In this document: positions 52,456 to 62,528 of the stretch, one piece after another
Layout of the letters: every line of letters starts with the position of its first letter
Numbering within the stretch: position 1 is the first letter of the stretch
Assembly: GCF_035207705.1 (NCBI RefSeq)
Contig: NZ_CP128187.1
Location: 4,340,001-4,404,000, forward strand
Length of the DNA: 64,000 bases
Reading direction: 5' to 3'
Origin: Maribacter sp. BPC-D8
GTDB lineage: Bacteria > Bacteroidota > Bacteroidia > Flavobacteriales > Flavobacteriaceae
Made by a program: the position numbers and the translations under genes
Notes under the pieces: generated by a model
Databases searched by the model: none
Told to the model about the DNA's origin: nothing
What the model saw: the letters and a program-made list of their open reading frames with translations, nothing else

Positions 52456-54051
52456 TTAATACCCTGGGTTTTGTGTTAGGTTAGGGTTTATTATTATTTC
52501 AGATTGAGGAATAGGGAATAAATAATCTTTGGCAGGGTCAAAAGATTTTGGACCAGGTCCAACTCCAGATTCTGTAGAAACTTCTGACTCTAGGCCATCA
52601 GCTCCAAAAACATCATTTCCTAATTTTCTTCTAGCGATATCGTACCATCTTTTCATTTCGTAAGCAAATTCTAACCTACGCTCATCTAAGATTCGAGTTC
52701 TAAAATCATCTTGAGATAGTCCTGAAAAATCTGCAGGAACTGCACTAGGTGCAATTGTTACTTCAGCACCATTTGCCCAAGAAACACCACCAGCTCTAGA
52801 TCTTTCCATTACTCTATTTACCCACATTTCAGCATCAGAAGATTGTCCTAATTCATTTGCAGCTTCAGCACCAATCATTAATACCTCTGCATAACGCATC
52901 ATCATATAGTTAGAGTGTGATGATCTACCATTACCATCTTGTTGAGGTAATTTACTTGCCATACGAGTGTATTTACCAACATGTGGTCTATTTACAGCTC
53001 TACCGTCAGCATCTGTAAAATTTGTGTAAGGCACAACTTCATCTCCTTGAACAGCGGTAGCATCGAAAGTAACTGCTTTTCTGTAATCTAAATCATCCCA
53101 AGAGGTAAATACTTTGAGAGCAGGAACCTCTACAGACCATCCGCCTCCCATATCATATTGATCATCTGATCTAATACCAGTAAAAGCTACTTGATAATCT
53201 CTACCTTGGTCTCCGTCAGAAACACCAGTAAAATCTAAAACAAAGATTGGTTCTAAAGACTGGTCGATTTTAATAGCATCGTATAAGTCTTGAAAATTTG
53301 GCTCTAAACCTAAGTTATAAGTTCCTTCGTTATTTATGATTTCTTTAGCTTCATCATAAGAATTTTGCCATTCTTCTAAAGTTAAATACACCAATGCTAA
53401 GTAAGCGCTAGCTGCTGATTTAGCAGGTATAGCTCTTGAAGATTGAGTGTTAGGTAAATTAGCTTTAGCAAACTCAAAATCAGCAATAATACTTTCATAT
53501 ACTGTAGCAGCAGGAGTTCTTTCTGCAACTGCAGCTTCTGATAATATTGTTGTATCATCTAAATAAGGGATATCACCAAATTGTCTTACTAAATGAAAAT
53601 AAGCGAATGCTCTTGCAAAACGAGCTCTAGCTATTACTTCGTTTCTTTCTGCTTCATCAACATCAGTTAATGAAAGACCAGATTTTATTGCTTCGTTAGC
53701 AGCACCAATAATTTGGTATACTTTAGGCCAGTATACGTTAGAACCACCAGCAATAAGTCCGTTATCTGCTTGAACGGTAAAGTTGTCATGATCAATTCTT
53801 TCTTGAGCACCTGTTCTACCTATAGCCATCATGTCGCTACGAAACATAAGTGCCTGAGTCATTTCTCTAGACATAAAGTTTCTGTGTACCATGTGTGCGT
53901 AAGAACCAGCAACGAAACCTTCTACTTCTGTTAAGCTTAAGGCACTGAAATAACTATCTGGACTTAATTCGGTAATTGGGTCTTCTTCTAAATCTGAGCA
54001 TCCTACGATTGTTAATCCAATCAATAAGAATAAATATTTATATGTTTTCAT
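52456..54051 (-). CDS. susD: SusD/RagB family surface glycan-binding lipoprotein
   Basis: A 531-residue outer-membrane lipoprotein. Lipobox in LIGLTIVGCSDLEED (Cys about residue 18). The body is SusD-like with N-terminal TPR-type helices (ARARFARAFAYFHLVRQFGD, a strong family motif) and a C-terminal ending RTRILDERRLEFAYEMKRWY and DYLFPIPQSEIIINPNLTQN. It caps the SusC channel and binds oligosaccharides, here presumably alginate oligomers. It is 25 bp downstream of susC. Confidence 0.96.
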   Translation of the reverse strand: MKTYKYLFLLIGLTIVGCSDLEEDPITELSPDSYFSALSLTEVEGFVAGSYAHMVHRNFMSREMTQALMFRSDMMAIGRTGAQERIDHDNFTVQADNGLIAGGSNVYWPKVYQIIGAANEAIKSGLSLTDVDEAERNEVIARARFARAFAYFHLVRQFGDIPYLDDTTILSEAAVAERTPAATVYESIIADFEFAKANLPNTQSSRAIPAKSAASAYLALVYLTLEEWQNSYDEAKEIINNEGTYNLGLEPNFQDLYDAIKIDQSLEPIFVLDFTGVSDGDQGRDYQVAFTGIRSDDQYDMGGGWSVEVPALKVFTSWDDLDYRKAVTFDATAVQGDEVVPYTNFTDADGRAVNRPHVGKYTRMASKLPQQDGNGRSSHSNYMMMRYAEVLMIGAEAANELGQSSDAEMWVNRVMERSRAGGVSWANGAEVTIAPSAVPADFSGLSQDDFRTRILDERRLEFAYEMKRWYDIARRKLGNDVFGADGLESEVSTESGVGPGPKSFDPAKDYLFPIPQSEIIINPNLTQNPGY

Positions 54052-54076
54052 TATATATATGTTTTTAAATTATTGA

Positions 54077-57076
54077 TTAAAATTTTAAGTTAAGTGCAAA
54101 GTTTACAGATCTAACAGTTGGGTAGTTACCAAAATCATGACCTTGAACAACGTTACCAGAACCTGTACTTCCACCACCGCTACCAAAGTAACTTACTTCA
54201 GGATCTAGACCTGAATAGTTAGTGAAAGTCAATAAGTTTTGTGCACTTACTGAAATTCTTAGATTATCCATTCCTAATTTTTCAACAATATCAATTGGGA
54301 AAGTATAACCTAAAGCAATATTCTTTAATCTAATGTAGCTACCATCTTCAACAAATCTAGAAGAGATTTCTCTATCTCTAATTTTATTAGAAGGTATGTT
54401 AGAGTCTGTATTTGTAGGAGACCAAGCATTGAATGCATCTGATATTGTATTAGAATCTCCATTAAACAACTGAACATTAGTAAGATTTAAGATTTCGCCA
54501 CCTTGAGAACCTTGAAAGAAGATATTTAAATCTAAGTTTTTGTATCTAAAGTTGTTTGTGAAACCAAATGTGAAATCAGGATTCGGGTCACCCATAATAG
54601 TTTGGTCACCTGTATCAATTTCACCACTACCATCTACATCTCTGAATAAAGGATCACCTGCTTCAGAGAAACCACCTTTAAGTGCTGTACCTGCTGGTAA
54701 ATCTCCACCTTGGTAAACACCTTGGTAATCAAGACCCCAGAATAAGCCAATCGCTTCACCTTCTCTTAAGATATAAGTGTCTTTACCTGAGAAATAACCA
54801 GGAGCCGCACTGTCAATGATATCACCATTGTTTAGTGTTATAACTTCATTTTTATTAGTGGCTATGTTAAAATCTGTAGTCCAGCTAAAGTTTTCTTTAC
54901 TGATATTTCTAGTGCTTAAAGTAACTTCAAAACCTTTGTTATTGATTTCACCAACATTAGAGAATACTTCTAAATCAACAGCACCACTATAAGCAGGTGA
55001 TGTTGCTGTTTCTAATAAAAGATCTTTCGTGTCAATATTATAGTAATCAAGTGAAAGAGAAATTTTGTTGTTTAATAACCCTAAATCAACACCAATGTTT
55101 GTCTGGTAAGAAGATTCCCATTTTAAATCAGGATTAGCTTCTTGAGCAACAGAAACTGAAGGAGCTGTTTCGATAGCTGTTGCAGGTGTTACTGCTAATT
55201 CAGCTAGAGATTGGTAAGGAGAAATTGCTTGGTTACCTGTTACACCGTAACTAGCTCTTAACTTTAAATTAGAAATAGTTTCGCTATTTTTTAAGAAGTC
55301 TTCATTTGAAACTTTCCAACCTATAGCACCTGAAGGGAAAATAGCATACTTTTCATTTTCAGCAAAGTTAGATGCACCATCACGTCTTACTGTAGCAGTT
55401 AATAAATATTTATCGTCATATTCATAGTTCAATCTACCAAATTGAGATTGAATTTCAGATTCTGAAATTGATGAAGTAACTCTTCGTGTTTGAACTTCAC
55501 CAGCAGCTAAGTTGTAAAATAAGAAATCATCAGAAAGAAGCTCTTGTGTAAGTGCAGAAAATCTAACTGTATTTGTTTTCTGATAAGAGTAACCTCCTAA
55601 TAAAGTTAAATTACCTTTTCCTATTTCAGCGTTATACGTTAAATAGTTTTCACTTAAAAGGTTTGTTGTTCTTCTATTTGCTAAGCTTGCAAAACCTGTT
55701 GAAAGTTGAAAAGTTTGTGGCTTAAAAGAACCAACAGTTTCGTTAAGCGTACTATAACCAAATGTTGTTTTAAAAGCAAGGTTATCTAAAATATCATAAT
55801 TCGCATAGAGATTTGTTCTATATCTATCAACTTTAGTTTCGTTTACCAATTCATTTGCAACAGCCCAAGGGTTTTCAACACCATCACCAACAGAGTTTTG
55901 AGTGAAATCGCCATCTTCGTCATATATACCTCTATCAGGAGCAAATCTAAATGCCAATGAAATAACATCATCACCACCACCATTAGCAGTTTCACCAGTT
56001 GACTGTGTAAGTACACCATTTTTAGTATCTCTACTTCCAAAAAGATTCATACCTAATTTTAACTTGTCAGTTACCTGAGCATCAATATTAGATAAGAAAG
56101 TCATTTTTTCGAAATCAGAATTAGTAACAATACCTTCTTGCTTAAAATAGTTAGCTGAAGCGTAGAAATTAATATTTTCGCTACCACCAGAGAAAGAAAA
56201 TTGGTGATTAGCAGTACTACCTGTTTTGTAAATAACATCTTGCCAGTCAGTATTTGCTGATCCTTGCTCGTAAGCAGGGTTTATAATTTGTTGGTATCTA
56301 GCAAATTCATCTGCATTTAATAAATCTAATCTGTTAGCAGTACTTTGAACAGAATAAGCAGTGTTTACTTCAACAGAAATTTTACCAGTTCTACCTTTTT
56401 TAGTAGTAACCAATACAACACCACCAGAACCTCTAGAACCGTAAATAGCAGTTGCAGAAGCATCTTTTAATACTTCAATAGATTCAATGTCATTTGGTTG
56501 TGGCATTGTTGCGCCAACGAAACCATCAACAACTACTAATGGACCACTACTTGCTCCAATAGAAGTATTACCCCTTACTCTAATAGCGATTGGGGCACCT
56601 GGTTCACCACCATTGTTAGACTGAACAACAACACCTGCTGCACGACCTTGAAGTGCTTGTTCTGCACTTGCTAATGGAAATGCATTTAATTCTTCAGATT
56701 TAACTGAAGAAACAGAACCAGTAATGTCACTTTTCTTTTGAGAACCGTAACCTACTACAACCACCTCTTCAAGTTGACTTGCATCTTCGGCAAGAACAAC
56801 GTTTAAAGTTTGTTGACCTGTAATGTTAACTGCTTTAGTAGCGTATCCTATAGAAGAGAACTCTAAAACATCTCCATTAGAAACTGTAATAGAGAAATTA
56901 CCGTCAAAATCTGTAGAAGTACCTGTTGTTGTATTTTGTATAACAACATTTGCACCTGGTACTGGCATACTAGTATCATCTATTACTGTACCGGTCAGGT
57001 TATATCCGTCTTGTGCGAACAATGATATGTTGAATAACAACATCATCAATAATCCTAATTTTGTTTTTAAATTCAT
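54077..57076 (-). CDS. susC: SusC-family TonB-dependent oligosaccharide transporter
   Basis: A 999-residue outer-membrane receptor. Signal peptide (about 1-21). CarboxypepD_reg-like domain (about 25-100, GTVIDDTSMPVPGANVVIQN). Plug domain (about 110-225, LEEVVVVGYGSQKKSDITGS; ALQGRAAGVVV; IRVRGNTSIGASSGPLVVVD; GSRGSGGVVLVTTKKG). The 22-strand beta barrel fills the rest, ending NFALNLKF. It imports oligouronates with SusD. Upstream lie three GntR palindromes at 13 bp spacing. Confidence 0.97.
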   Translation of the reverse strand: MNLKTKLGLLMMLLFNISLFAQDGYNLTGTVIDDTSMPVPGANVVIQNTTTGTSTDFDGNFSITVSNGDVLEFSSIGYATKAVNITGQQTLNVVLAEDASQLEEVVVVGYGSQKKSDITGSVSSVKSEELNAFPLASAEQALQGRAAGVVVQSNNGGEPGAPIAIRVRGNTSIGASSGPLVVVDGFVGATMPQPNDIESIEVLKDASATAIYGSRGSGGVVLVTTKKGRTGKISVEVNTAYSVQSTANRLDLLNADEFARYQQIINPAYEQGSANTDWQDVIYKTGSTANHQFSFSGGSENINFYASANYFKQEGIVTNSDFEKMTFLSNIDAQVTDKLKLGMNLFGSRDTKNGVLTQSTGETANGGGDDVISLAFRFAPDRGIYDEDGDFTQNSVGDGVENPWAVANELVNETKVDRYRTNLYANYDILDNLAFKTTFGYSTLNETVGSFKPQTFQLSTGFASLANRRTTNLLSENYLTYNAEIGKGNLTLLGGYSYQKTNTVRFSALTQELLSDDFLFYNLAAGEVQTRRVTSSISESEIQSQFGRLNYEYDDKYLLTATVRRDGASNFAENEKYAIFPSGAIGWKVSNEDFLKNSETISNLKLRASYGVTGNQAISPYQSLAELAVTPATAIETAPSVSVAQEANPDLKWESSYQTNIGVDLGLLNNKISLSLDYYNIDTKDLLLETATSPAYSGAVDLEVFSNVGEINNKGFEVTLSTRNISKENFSWTTDFNIATNKNEVITLNNGDIIDSAAPGYFSGKDTYILREGEAIGLFWGLDYQGVYQGGDLPAGTALKGGFSEAGDPLFRDVDGSGEIDTGDQTIMGDPNPDFTFGFTNNFRYKNLDLNIFFQGSQGGEILNLTNVQLFNGDSNTISDAFNAWSPTNTDSNIPSNKIRDREISSRFVEDGSYIRLKNIALGYTFPIDIVEKLGMDNLRISVSAQNLLTFTNYSGLDPEVSYFGSGGGSTGSGNVVQGHDFGNYPTVRSVNFALNLKF

Positions 57077-57324
57077 TTGTAGTCTTGTTATGTTAATTTA
57101 AGTTCGACTTGTTAAAGTCTGATTAAAGCATTCTAAAATGAAAATTGAGTTATATTTCATTTTTAGTCTGTTACACTTTTTAATTCTCTTATAGAACTTT
57201 GTGTAAACAGTTTAATAATATTCTTAGCTAAGAATAAGATATTTTGACAACTGTTTTAATGTGTTTTTAGTCATTGAGTTTGAATTAAAATTAAGTTCGA
57301 TAATAATTTGAGTGAAATATTATT

Positions 57325-57362
57325 TTGGTTTTCCAAACTGGTTATCCAATTTGGTTTACCAA
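57325..57362. promoter_or_regulatory. triple GntR operator upstream of susC
   Basis: TTGGTTTTCCAA (57325-57336), CTGGTTATCCAA (57338-57349) and TTGGTTTACCAA (57351-57362): three palindromes at exactly 13 bp spacing, of the same form as the pair at gntR. Confidence 0.85.
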
Positions 57363-57367
57363 ATATA
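57360..57367 (-). promoter_or_regulatory. susC -7 promoter box
   Basis: CAAATATA on the plus strand reads TATATTTG (TAnnTTTG) on the minus strand and overlaps the third palindrome, as at gntR. It implies a leader of about 280 bases. No clear -33 TTTG is seen. Confidence 0.5.
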
Positions 57368-57685
57368 TGTTATTTATTCGTTAAAAAAAGAGAATTTTAC
57401 ATTTTAACAACTTTGTGGTTCGGTAAATTTTTGAATTCCTCTTTTAAGTACTATGAATATTGAGGATATGGTATTTTGTTAACAAATAAAGTATTTTTTC
57501 GAATGGATATTTTTAAGCTATTTAGAACATTTTTTTGTCTAAAATTCATATATAAATTGCTAGATTTGAGCGGTTTTCCTCTCTAGATTTTCAATTATTT
57601 TTTATTACTGGATGTAAAAAATGAATTCAACTTTTTGATTTTCATTGACTTTCGATGATTTTAATTGAACATAAAACACAGCATT

Positions 57686-58780
57686 ATGATGAACGATTTT
57701 GAGCAATACGCATATATACCTTTAAAACAATTTTCTAACAGAGTGTGGCGAACTTATGAAGGAGGAGCACTAATTGATAAGTGGAAAAAAGATGCGCCAG
57801 AAGTAGATGGTAGCATGCCAGAAGAGTGGATTATGTCTACCGTAACTGCAAGGGGTAATGGAAGACCGGAAAACGAAGGACTCTCTCTTGTTGAAACTCC
57901 GTCGGGTACACATTCCTTAAAAGAATTGGTGGCCTCGAACAAAGAATTGTACCTAGGTAAAGCATTGGCAGATAAATTTGGCACTACAGGAGTCTTGATA
58001 AAAATGCTCGATTCTAAAGAAAGACTAACGATACAGGTGCACCCAGATAAAGAGTATGCCAAGACAATGCTGAATTCCACTTTTGGGAAAACCGAGTCAT
58101 GGTACGTTTTGAATAAGCGTGAAATAAATGGCGAGAAAAGTGTCATTTATATGGGCTTTAAAGAAGGTGTTACAAAAGCGCAATGGGAAACGCTTTTTAC
58201 AAATCAAGATATTGAGGGTATGCTTAATAGTCTTCATAAGATAGAAGTAAACCCAGGTGATGCATACATGATATATGGTGGAGTACCACATGCTATTGGT
58301 AGTGGTTGTTTTTTAATGGAAGTTCAGGAGCCTACAGATTATACCATGCGTGTAGAGAAAGTTACTCCTGCGGGATTGACAATTTCTGATGAATTAATAC
58401 ACCAAGGGGTAGGGGAGCAAAATATGCTAGATTGTTTTCATTACGATGGTTGTTCTTATGAAGAGGCATTGAAAAGATGGAAGGTGTCGCCTAAAACAAT
58501 AGATACATCTGATACGCATACATTGAATACGATTTTCAATGAAACACATACCGATTGTTTTGGTCTAAGTGAACTAGATTTAAATGGGTCACATAACATT
58601 AAGGCAAATGGAAGCTTTTTTGTAGCTGTTATTTACTTTGGTGAAGGCACTATAGTATGTGGTGGTAAAGAATATAGCTTTGCCCAAGGTGATGAAATAT
58701 TCTTTTCTGCAGCAATAGATGAAGTGGAATTTAAGTCTACTATAGCATCGAAAATCTTATTATGTTATCCGCCAAAATAA
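57686..58780 (+). CDS. manA: class I mannose-6-phosphate isomerase
   Basis: About 364 residues from ATG at 57686 (a second ATG follows directly). Cupin-type zinc enzyme interconverting mannose-6-phosphate and fructose-6-phosphate. Zinc-site motifs: RLTIQVHPDKEYAK (Gln and His), ESWYVL (Glu) and YGGVPHAIGSGCFLMEVQEP (His and Glu). C-terminal cupin half AKGEL-like ANGSFFVAVIYFGEGTIVCG. It is the only plus-strand gene in this part of the alginate locus, divergent from susC. Mannuronate catabolism does not need it, so the link may be to mannose from other brown-algal glycans or to GDP-mannose supply. Confidence 0.92.
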   Translation: MMNDFEQYAYIPLKQFSNRVWRTYEGGALIDKWKKDAPEVDGSMPEEWIMSTVTARGNGRPENEGLSLVETPSGTHSLKELVASNKELYLGKALADKFGTTGVLIKMLDSKERLTIQVHPDKEYAKTMLNSTFGKTESWYVLNKREINGEKSVIYMGFKEGVTKAQWETLFTNQDIEGMLNSLHKIEVNPGDAYMIYGGVPHAIGSGCFLMEVQEPTDYTMRVEKVTPAGLTISDELIHQGVGEQNMLDCFHYDGCSYEEALKRWKVSPKTIDTSDTHTLNTIFNETHTDCFGLSELDLNGSHNIKANGSFFVAVIYFGEGTIVCGGKEYSFAQGDEIFFSAAIDEVEFKSTIASKILLCYPPK

Positions 58781-58801
58781 TGTATTTCTTATAATTTATA
58801 T

Positions 58802-58850
58802 AGCAGTAGAAACTAGGAATTCTCTTAGTATAGAATTTTTAGTTTCTGCT
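58802..58850. terminator. hairpin between convergent manA and PL6 genes
   Basis: AGCAGTAGAAACTAGGAATT / TAGAATTTTTAGTTTCTGCT form a stem with minor mismatches. It covers the last codons and stop (58825) of the PL6 gene and lies 21 bp after the manA stop, so it may end both transcripts. Confidence 0.65.
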
Positions 58851-61143
58851 GTTCTTCCACTTTAATTTCACCAGAATTTATAGTTGAATTATTCTCGTGA
58901 TGATTATTCTTTTCTCCCCATAAAAGAGCTGCATAACTAACAGGATTGTTCTTGAAAGTGTTATCTGCAATTAGCACGTTGATGATACCTTTGGTTTTTA
59001 ATAGGATATCACTTTTTTCATTCTTTCCACAATTGGTAAAACTGCTATTTTTTATTGTCAAATAACCGCCAATAGTAGATTCATCATAACCACCTCTATA
59101 GAAATCAATAACATTCTGCCCAATATTGTCAAATGCACAATTATCAATTGTAACCATTTCGGCATTGTAGTCCCCCTTTTCATCGGCAGCGAGAACTATA
59201 CCGTTTAAGCAATTATTGAAAGCAGTATTTTTCAATGAAATACTATTGGCAAAAGAACCTTTATAAGCTTTTAAGATAAAGGCGAAATCGGTTATTTCAC
59301 AATCTTCTAAGTCCAAATCATAGGCAGATGACATATTGGTTTTTAATGGTGCAAAGGCAATCTGGTTATCTAAGCCTTTTATTATAATATGTTCTAATCT
59401 TAAATTTCCGGTAGGCTTCATTTTAAAAGCCACGCTATCTTTATCATTCGTGAATATTAATTGAGCTTTAGTGGTAGCGTCTTTTGAACGTATGGTGATA
59501 CTTTTGTCTATAGCTAACGGAGCATTTAATTGATAGACTGCATCGGTTAATTCTATGATGTCGCCACTATGAGCCTGTTGAATATTTTTAGCAAGTTCGC
59601 CTTGCGCAGCAGTAGCTTTTATTATTTGAGGTTCATAAACTTCTTCTTCGGGTGAGAACCAGTCTGGTCCGTACTTTTTCTTTTCAATTACAAACTTTTT
59701 GGCTGCTGAAAGGTCGATAATAGCACCAGGGCTATTTTTATCACTTCGTAAAGTACCAAAAAGATCCTTATCAATTTTAGCAAAATCGAATCCGTTATAC
59801 ACCATTTTTGAAATACTGTCTTTAAAATCTGTAGGAGCCAAGAGCCATTCATTAATTTGCTCCATTTTTACTTCTCCGTTTTGTAGTACATCATATTCTG
59901 AATAGACAGATCCATCATTGTCAATAATATTATTTTTAAATAAAATGCCCTCCATTTCACTGTGGTTAATAACAGGTTTTTTATCAGCTTTCGAATTATA
60001 GATAAGATTGTTCGCAACAATAGATCGTATAGGTGGTGCAGAGCGAATTTCACTCGCAGGTAACACACTGGCGCTTTCTAGGTTTTGACCTATACCAATT
60101 TGCCAAGGCGATGTACAATCTATCCAAGTATTAAAAGCGACCACAATATCTGATACTTGTAAGTATCTGTTTAAAGGTGTCATGGGTATACCATTCATTA
60201 TTGCAAGTGGCGACCTAAATTCTTCTCCTTTAATTTTATAGAAATAGTTATTGGTGATCCAATGTCCCGCGTTTACAACTCTAATGCCGCCATAGAATTC
60301 AGAATCATCACCGCCAATGAAAATGTTGCCATTTACTTTGGCGTAATTGCTATGTCGTAATACTAAAGAACCTTCAGATTTGTAAAAGATATTATGATTG
60401 AAAGAATTGAAATTTGTCTTGTCGGATATGATTTCAACCTCACCATTACAAGCTTCAAAATAATTATCAGATACATTTACATAGCCTGGTGAAAAACGGG
60501 TTTTACTATCACCGATACGAATGGTCTCACCTCTCGGACCTCCTTTTCTAGGGCGTGGTCCAAAATAATTGTTTACAATTTGATGGTGATTATCGATATG
60601 TTGGTTGCCTGTAAAAAATACTCTTAACGTTTCTCCGTCATTAGATTTGCCGGATATATAATTATGGTCGAATTGGTTGTGTTTACCGTAAAGCTCTATC
60701 CAACGGTCATTGGTATACCTATTCAGTTGATTAAAATCTTTTATTACGGTATTGGTTACTCGGCAATGATTGGCAACGCTATCTTCGTTGATCATAAAGC
60801 GAATAATAGCACCGTTAGGGGAGTAGCCATTTCTAAAGTAGAGATTGCTGACGTTTAAATAGGCTCCGCCTAGTTCTAGAAATGAATTGCCTTCTAGAAA
60901 TACTTTGCCAGGTGATTCTGCGCTAATGGTAATTGGTTCTTTTTCTGTACCATGACCGTAGAATTTTATGGCAGCATCTTTCCATATACCATCGGCTAAT
61001 AAAATATTGTCCCCAGGAGTAGCTTTCGATATTGCTGTGTTTAATTCGGAAATGTCATTAACAACAAGACCTTTTTTAGAGGTATTTTCTGTACAAGAAG
61101 CTAGTGCAATAATAACCGTAATCGCTAGTAGAATATTCTTCAT
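58825..61143 (-). CDS. PL6 alginate lyase lipoprotein with second beta-helix domain
   Basis: A 772-residue lipoprotein (lipobox ALASC, Cys17). Residues about 28-400 form a PL6 (chondroitinase B-like) right-handed beta helix. The catalytic pair is Lys242 (EVEIISDKTNFNSFNH) and Arg263 (GSLVLRHSNYAKVNGN), 21 residues apart as in the characterised PL6 alginate lyase AlyGC. GETIRIGDS and the NGEVE segment supply probable Ca-site acids. Residues about 490-765 form a second beta-helix domain, as in two-domain PL6 enzymes such as AlyGC. PL6 enzymes cut polyG or mixed alginate. Downstream of the Nramp-like gene by 41 bp, in an operon with kdgF and PL17. Confidence 0.94.
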   Translation of the reverse strand: MKNILLAITVIIALASCTENTSKKGLVVNDISELNTAISKATPGDNILLADGIWKDAAIKFYGHGTEKEPITISAESPGKVFLEGNSFLELGGAYLNVSNLYFRNGYSPNGAIIRFMINEDSVANHCRVTNTVIKDFNQLNRYTNDRWIELYGKHNQFDHNYISGKSNDGETLRVFFTGNQHIDNHHQIVNNYFGPRPRKGGPRGETIRIGDSKTRFSPGYVNVSDNYFEACNGEVEIISDKTNFNSFNHNIFYKSEGSLVLRHSNYAKVNGNIFIGGDDSEFYGGIRVVNAGHWITNNYFYKIKGEEFRSPLAIMNGIPMTPLNRYLQVSDIVVAFNTWIDCTSPWQIGIGQNLESASVLPASEIRSAPPIRSIVANNLIYNSKADKKPVINHSEMEGILFKNNIIDNDGSVYSEYDVLQNGEVKMEQINEWLLAPTDFKDSISKMVYNGFDFAKIDKDLFGTLRSDKNSPGAIIDLSAAKKFVIEKKKYGPDWFSPEEEVYEPQIIKATAAQGELAKNIQQAHSGDIIELTDAVYQLNAPLAIDKSITIRSKDATTKAQLIFTNDKDSVAFKMKPTGNLRLEHIIIKGLDNQIAFAPLKTNMSSAYDLDLEDCEITDFAFILKAYKGSFANSISLKNTAFNNCLNGIVLAADEKGDYNAEMVTIDNCAFDNIGQNVIDFYRGGYDESTIGGYLTIKNSSFTNCGKNEKSDILLKTKGIINVLIADNTFKNNPVSYAALLWGEKNNHHENNSTINSGEIKVEEQQKLKILY

Positions 61144-61184
61144 AAAAGTTACTTGTTAAATAAAATAAACTAGCGTTTGTTTGT

Positions 61185-62438
61185 TTACTGAATGAAATCA
61201 ATAAACCCGTTTAACGCAACGTAAAGCATATAACAGTTGAAAATAAAAGTGGCACCTAAAGCCAAATTCATACCGAAACCTACTTTGTACTCTTTCATGA
61301 TACTCTCTTTGTTCAGTAGGATAATTAGAAACAGTGTAATCAAAGGCATTACGAAAGGACTTAATGCTTGTGAAGCAATTAATATCCAAACTGGTTTTCC
61401 TCCTAGAATAGGAACAATTAAACCAGACAGTGCCACCAATACAACAATCAGTTTGTATAGTGGTTTTTTCATGTCGCGTTCTGTACCTGTGTAATCAGCG
61501 ACCAGCCAAGGAAATAATAATAGATTTGGAAAAATAGAAGACAAACCTGCACCTATAATACCTAATGTAAATAAGGTAAGAGCGAAATCTCCTGCCCATG
61601 GTCCTAATGCATGCATCATATCTGTAGCGTCTTCAACAGGAGCTCCTTTAAAGTATAATGTACCCGTTGCGCTGATCATTATGGCAAGACTTATAAAAAA
61701 GGTCATTACCATTGAAGACATCGCATCTTTATTCTCGGTCTTTAAATCTTTTAATCCCCAGTTTTGTTCTTGAACGAGAATACTTCTCGATGCTAAACAA
61801 ACACCTGCCATTGTAGTACCTACTATACCGGCAATTACCAATCCGTTATTATCACCTTTAGGCAATTCAGGGAAGAATTCGGTAATAGATGTGCCAGCTT
61901 CTTTTACGACCATAAAGCTGGTAATAATAAAAGCCAGAGCCATAAAGCCAACCATAATACTCATGGCTTTTATGAAATTTTCGTGTTTACCGGTCCAAAA
62001 GAGTCCGATAAGCAAAGCGATAAAAAAGATGGAAACTACAGGTTTGTTAAGAAATGAAATGGAAGTTTTTACTGAAATCCACTCCATTGTTACTTCGGCT
62101 ACTACGCCCATAACACCTATGCAAGATGAAACTATAGAGACGAGTAAAGCAGTAATGATAAAAATAGTGAGTGGTTTACCGAATGCCTTTTTAAAATTGA
62201 ACATTAGGGTATTTCCAGAGACGATGGTCAATTTACTAATAGAGACCAATAAGAAGTACGTAAAAAAACAAGAGAGTAGTAGAGCCCAAGAAAGGCTAAG
62301 ACCATATTTGGCCCCAGAAACTACCATTGAGGTAACACTACCAGTACCTACAACATAACCAATAATAAAAAATGCTGGACCAAAATCTTTGAGACGTTTT
62401 TTAAATTTTCCTGAGAAGGACATATTTTCTGTTGTCAT
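61185..62438 (-). CDS. Nramp-fold transporter lacking the metal-site residues
   Basis: A 417-residue integral membrane protein with about 11 helices and the Nramp (SLC11/LeuT-fold) sequence pattern. In helix 1 the usual DPGN metal motif is replaced: GPAFFIIGYVVGTGSVTSMV has no Asp or Asn at those positions. In helix 6 the usual MPHN segment reads AGVC (GTTMAGVCLASRSILVQ). All three canonical metal ligands (Asp, Asn, Met) are therefore absent. It is the second gene of kdgF-nramp-PL6. A role in importing an uronate or DEH rather than Mn2+/Fe2+ is an attractive inference, but the substrate is unknown. Confidence 0.88.
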   Translation of the reverse strand: MTTENMSFSGKFKKRLKDFGPAFFIIGYVVGTGSVTSMVVSGAKYGLSLSWALLLSCFFTYFLLVSISKLTIVSGNTLMFNFKKAFGKPLTIFIITALLVSIVSSCIGVMGVVAEVTMEWISVKTSISFLNKPVVSIFFIALLIGLFWTGKHENFIKAMSIMVGFMALAFIITSFMVVKEAGTSITEFFPELPKGDNNGLVIAGIVGTTMAGVCLASRSILVQEQNWGLKDLKTENKDAMSSMVMTFFISLAIMISATGTLYFKGAPVEDATDMMHALGPWAGDFALTLFTLGIIGAGLSSIFPNLLLFPWLVADYTGTERDMKKPLYKLIVVLVALSGLIVPILGGKPVWILIASQALSPFVMPLITLFLIILLNKESIMKEYKVGFGMNLALGATFIFNCYMLYVALNGFIDFIQ

Positions 62439-62528
62439 AAGTATTGGTTCAGCATTTAAATGTTAGTAAAAATAATAGTCAAAAAATCTATTTAAAGCCG
62501 CAAAAAGTAACTGTAAATAGATTAGGTC

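Larger units (their letters stand above)
57101..57664. other. regulatory intergenic region between susC and manA
   Basis: A 588 bp AT-rich gap between two divergent genes. It contains the GntR palindromes and a susC promoter box (listed separately). The remaining DNA, including about 290 bp before manA, shows no gene or strong hairpin. Confidence 0.6.

Noticed and set aside
61891..62358. A 155-codon frame opposite the Nramp-like gene
   Set aside because: Antisense of a membrane protein, Thr/Ile-rich, no family; shadow.
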